Below are positions 14,636 to 16,364 of a stretch of 16,364 bases of DNA, in pieces. Under the pieces are notes generated by a model, which made no database searches, was not told the origin of the DNA, and saw nothing but the letters and a program-made list of their open reading frames with translations. The stretch's first letter is position 1. Each line of letters starts with the position of its first letter. This stretch comes from Candidatus Woesearchaeota archaeon (GTDB lineage: Archaea > Nanobdellota > Nanobdellia > SCGC-AAA011-G17 > GW2011-AR20), in contig JAGVZB010000012.1 in assembly GCA_018302915.1 (NCBI GenBank), forward strand, positions 1 to 16,364, in the 5' to 3' direction. The translations under genes were made by a program, and so were the position numbers.

Positions 14636-14649
14636 TTACTTAAAAGTAA
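14636..14649. promoter_or_regulatory. Inverted repeat at the expected transcription start, possible operator
   Basis: TTACTT-AA-AAGTAA has 6-bp arms around two bases and overlaps the predicted start site. Its TTAC...GTAA ends resemble the palindrome before the AbrB-nucleotidyltransferase gene. Confidence 0.4.
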
Positions 14650-14675
14650 TAAAATATGTATAAAAATAACATAAA

Positions 14676-14828
14676 ATGTCAAGAAACTTTACAATAACAA
14701 AAAAAATAGCAAAGCATGGAGCTCAATCAGTGATAATCATACCTAAATTTTTATCAAATGAACTAAAGCCAAAGACAATAGTCGAGGTTAAAATCAATGT
14801 TATTAAGGAGGCTAAAAATGAACTATGA
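14676..14828 (+). CDS. 50-residue AbrB/SpoVT-like DNA-binding protein
   Basis: A 50-residue protein, MSRNFTITKKIAK..., with the single swapped-hairpin pattern of AbrB/MazE-type transcription factors. It has a strand (FTITKKIAKHG), then SVIIIPKFL with the conserved Ile-Pro-Lys step, then LKPKTIVEVKI. These proteins dimerise to build a DNA-binding barrel and act as antitoxins or regulators. The ATG at 14676 has no Shine-Dalgarno site. Its last 11 bases overlap the start of the AAA+ ATPase gene, so the two are translated together. An inverted repeat at the promoter is a plausible binding site for it. The small size and the absence of a recognisable toxin next to it leave open whether it is a regulator of the ATPase operon. 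Confidence 0.78.
   Translation: MSRNFTITKKIAKHGAQSVIIIPKFLSNELKPKTIVEVKINVIKEAKNEL
14805..14811 (+). promoter_or_regulatory. Shine-Dalgarno site that sets the ATPase start
   Basis: AAGGAGG lies six bases before ATG 14818. It favours this start over an in-frame ATG at 14797, which would place the site inside the coding region. Confidence 0.75.
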
Positions 14829-16197
14829 AGATTTGAAATTGGGGGAAAAAGCAAAAGAAGCATTCTTAGGAGGCAAATCTACAGAGGATTGTCCTGTTTA
14901 CTTAAATACAAGGCCTGTTATCTATGGATTGAATGTCACTGATTTGGTAATAGCAGGAGTATTGGCTGGCATGAATACCCTTTTGATAGGAAACACAGGC
15001 TGCGGGAAGTCACAGTTGGCAAGGGATATTCATAATTATTATTTTAATGGTTCAAAGAAAAATGGAGGTCATGGGATTTCTATGGAAGGAGACCCAGATT
15101 TGTCTTTAAAGAATATTATAACTAAAATAGACATGAAGAAAGGGGAAAGAGTTCCAAATGGAAATCATGAGGCTCTTTTCTGGAATCTTGAAGAGATTAA
15201 TAGAACTCCTTCAATGATACAAAATCAATTTTATGGTGTTGGTAATGGAAGAGTAATCTTTGAAGATGGAACTTCAGTCCCTATCGGAAGGGATAACTAT
15301 AGGTCTTCAATAGCAACAGCAAATTTTGGAAATGGAGAATTTCAAGGAACTTTTGAAACTGATAAGGCACTTCTCAACAGATTTGGAATTGTAATAGATT
15401 TTGATTATGAAATGTTTGAACCAACATTAGAGGATAGAATGTTAATAAAGCGTCTGAGGGATGCTAATCCAGGAATTAAAGAATCTCCATTAAGGGATTT
15501 TGCTGATAAAATATTAAAAGCATACAGGCAGATATCAGATATAGCAATTGACCCAGGTCTGGAAGCTTTGGCAGTTGCAGATTATATTCAACTAGGGCTT
15601 AGAAACTGTCAGGGAAAAACTACAAGTAAGGATGATAAAGTAGAACCAACAAAAAAAGGGAAATCTTGGCCGATAATATGCCAAGATTGTAGCAAAAATA
15701 AAAATGGGAAATATTTATGCTCTTTGGTGAGAGAACCTCAGGAAAGAACAATGCAGTCTATGATGAGATACGCATCAGCTTTGCATTACCTTGTTAAGAT
15801 TAAAAATCCGGATCAGGAAATTGATCCAGTGGAATTAATGTTCAAGGCTTTTGAACTTACAGCAGCATATCAGCATGTGTTGAATCCAGCAGTATTAAGG
15901 CAGGAGTATATTGAGCAAAATCCTGAGATGATGAGATATGTAGTTAATGAATTGAAAAGAGATTTTAGGGCTAATCAAGATTTTATAATGACTTCATTAT
16001 CAGGAGCTGAAGAAGGTAGAAGAGATTTAGATTACTTTGAGCATGAGGGGAAAGTAAATTTAGGTTATGATAGGCTTAATGATAATGGAAAATCTGAGGT
16101 AACAAAAATAAATCCTTTCACAGACAAAAGGCCTGTTGGTTTAAAATGGGTTAATGATTCAATTGATTTAAATTTAAAATTAAATAATAAGGAGTAA
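14818..16197 (+). CDS. MoxR-like AAA+ ATPase with a four-cysteine segment
   Basis: A 459-residue AAA+ ATPase of the MoxR/CbbQ kind, thought to remodel or activate partner proteins. Visible motifs are Walker A GNTGCGKS (58-65, Lys64), a Walker B-like ALFWNLEEINR (119-129) with Glu125-Glu126 in place of the usual Asp-Glu, sensor 1 ATANFG (Asn169), and the arginine finger LLNRFG (Arg188). The lid region carries Cys264, Cys288, Cys291 and Cys301 (CQDC then YLC), which could bind zinc, followed by REPQERTMQSMMRYASAL. The tail (about 380-459) is polar and unrecognised. The gene is second in an operon behind an AbrB-like gene; the third gene starts two bases after its stop. Confidence 0.88.
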   Translation: MNYEDLKLGEKAKEAFLGGKSTEDCPVYLNTRPVIYGLNVTDLVIAGVLAGMNTLLIGNTGCGKSQLARDIHNYYFNGSKKNGGHGISMEGDPDLSLKNIITKIDMKKGERVPNGNHEALFWNLEEINRTPSMIQNQFYGVGNGRVIFEDGTSVPIGRDNYRSSIATANFGNGEFQGTFETDKALLNRFGIVIDFDYEMFEPTLEDRMLIKRLRDANPGIKESPLRDFADKILKAYRQISDIAIDPGLEALAVADYIQLGLRNCQGKTTSKDDKVEPTKKGKSWPIICQDCSKNKNGKYLCSLVREPQERTMQSMMRYASALHYLVKIKNPDQEIDPVELMFKAFELTAAYQHVLNPAVLRQEYIEQNPEMMRYVVNELKRDFRANQDFIMTSLSGAEEGRRDLDYFEHEGKVNLGYDRLNDNGKSEVTKINPFTDKRPVGLKWVNDSIDLNLKLNNKE

Positions 16198-16199
16198 AA

Positions 16200-16364
16200 A
16201 TGCAGCACATAATAGGGGATAGAAAACCTGGATTGATTCCAAGAGCACCGCAGGAATTGATTGACAGGTTGAACAGAGCAGAATCTCCCAAGGGAAAGAA
16301 AAAGCTTCCAGAAGAGCATGATACAACATCAGTTCATGATTCAGATGATTTCTGGACAATAAAT
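16200..16364 (+). CDS. Unrecognised protein, N-terminal 55 residues only
   Basis: The gene starts at ATG 16200 with AAGGAG (16189-16194) five bases upstream and runs off the window after 55 codons. The visible part is polar: MQHIIGDRKPGLIPRAPQEL, then an Arg/Lys-rich stretch with SPKGKKK, then acidic and Ser/His-rich residues (HDTTSVHDSDDFW). It has no signal peptide or membrane segment. MoxR ATPases are commonly followed by a von Willebrand factor A protein, and a basic or acidic linker would precede such a domain, but no VWA motif is visible in this window. Confidence 0.75.
   Translation, partial: MQHIIGDRKPGLIPRAPQELIDRLNRAESPKGKKKLPEEHDTTSVHDSDDFWTIN

Noticed and set aside
14797..14820. 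ATG at 14797 as start of the AAA+ ATPase
   Set aside because: A strong Shine-Dalgarno site (14805-14811) sits six bases before the ATG at 14818.
1..16364. CRISPR array, transposase or rRNA gene
   Set aside because: No regularly spaced repeats, transposase motifs or rRNA-like sequence was seen on either strand.

Overview
The window looks like AT-rich chromosomal DNA from an archaeon, most likely a DPANN lineage of the Woesearchaeota/Pacearchaeota (Nanoarchaeota) type. The support is an archaeal ribosomal protein L15e, an archaeal/eukaryotic-type prolyl-tRNA synthetase, CDP-archaeol synthase (ether lipids), tRNA genes without encoded CCA, and TATA-like boxes about 22-30 bases before many start codons (leaderless genes). 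Internal operon genes instead use Shine-Dalgarno sites or overlapping start/stop codons. The lineage is inferred; no 16S gene is present.

Region 1-549 (minus) is a tight three-gene unit: a 62-residue two-helix membrane protein, a 33-residue acidic protein, and a site-2-protease-like M50 metallopeptidase cut by the window edge, joined by ATGA overlaps. Region 632-6230 (plus) holds an MFS transporter, ribosomal protein L15e, an alpha/beta hydrolase, a DHH phosphoesterase broken by a frameshift, and a secreted, membrane-anchored transglutaminase-like protein. Region 6217-8203 (minus) holds prolyl-tRNA synthetase and an Mpg-type 3-methyladenine DNA glycosylase. A 15-bp-arm inverted repeat and a tRNA-Pro with the unusual anticodon AGG follow, then an MscS channel (8452-9480).

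Region 9529-11481 (minus) is a very AT-rich lipid operon. It encodes CDP-archaeol synthase, a CDP-alcohol phosphatidyltransferase and a PHP-family phosphoesterase, with a tRNA-Arg(UCG) just upstream. The first two genes make CDP-archaeol and transfer it to an alcohol. The PHP protein is a candidate for the dephosphorylation step, for which I know of no established archaeal enzyme. A DMT/EamA transporter (11665-12513, plus) follows.

The right end holds two AbrB-like genes. The first is a fusion of an AbrB-like N-terminus with a nucleotidyltransferase (12562-13353, minus); its start region carries an 18-bp perfect palindrome between the TATA box and the ATG. After a Glu/Leu-dehydrogenase-family gene (13416-14522, minus), a divergent operon begins with a 50-residue AbrB-like protein (14676-14828). 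It continues with a MoxR-like AAA+ ATPase carrying a four-cysteine segment (14818-16197) and an unrecognised gene cut by the window edge (16200 on). This AbrB-MoxR-unknown operon and the self-operator AbrB-nucleotidyltransferase gene are the best candidates for a little-described system. No CRISPR array, transposase or rRNA was seen, and no gap between genes exceeds about 160 bases.
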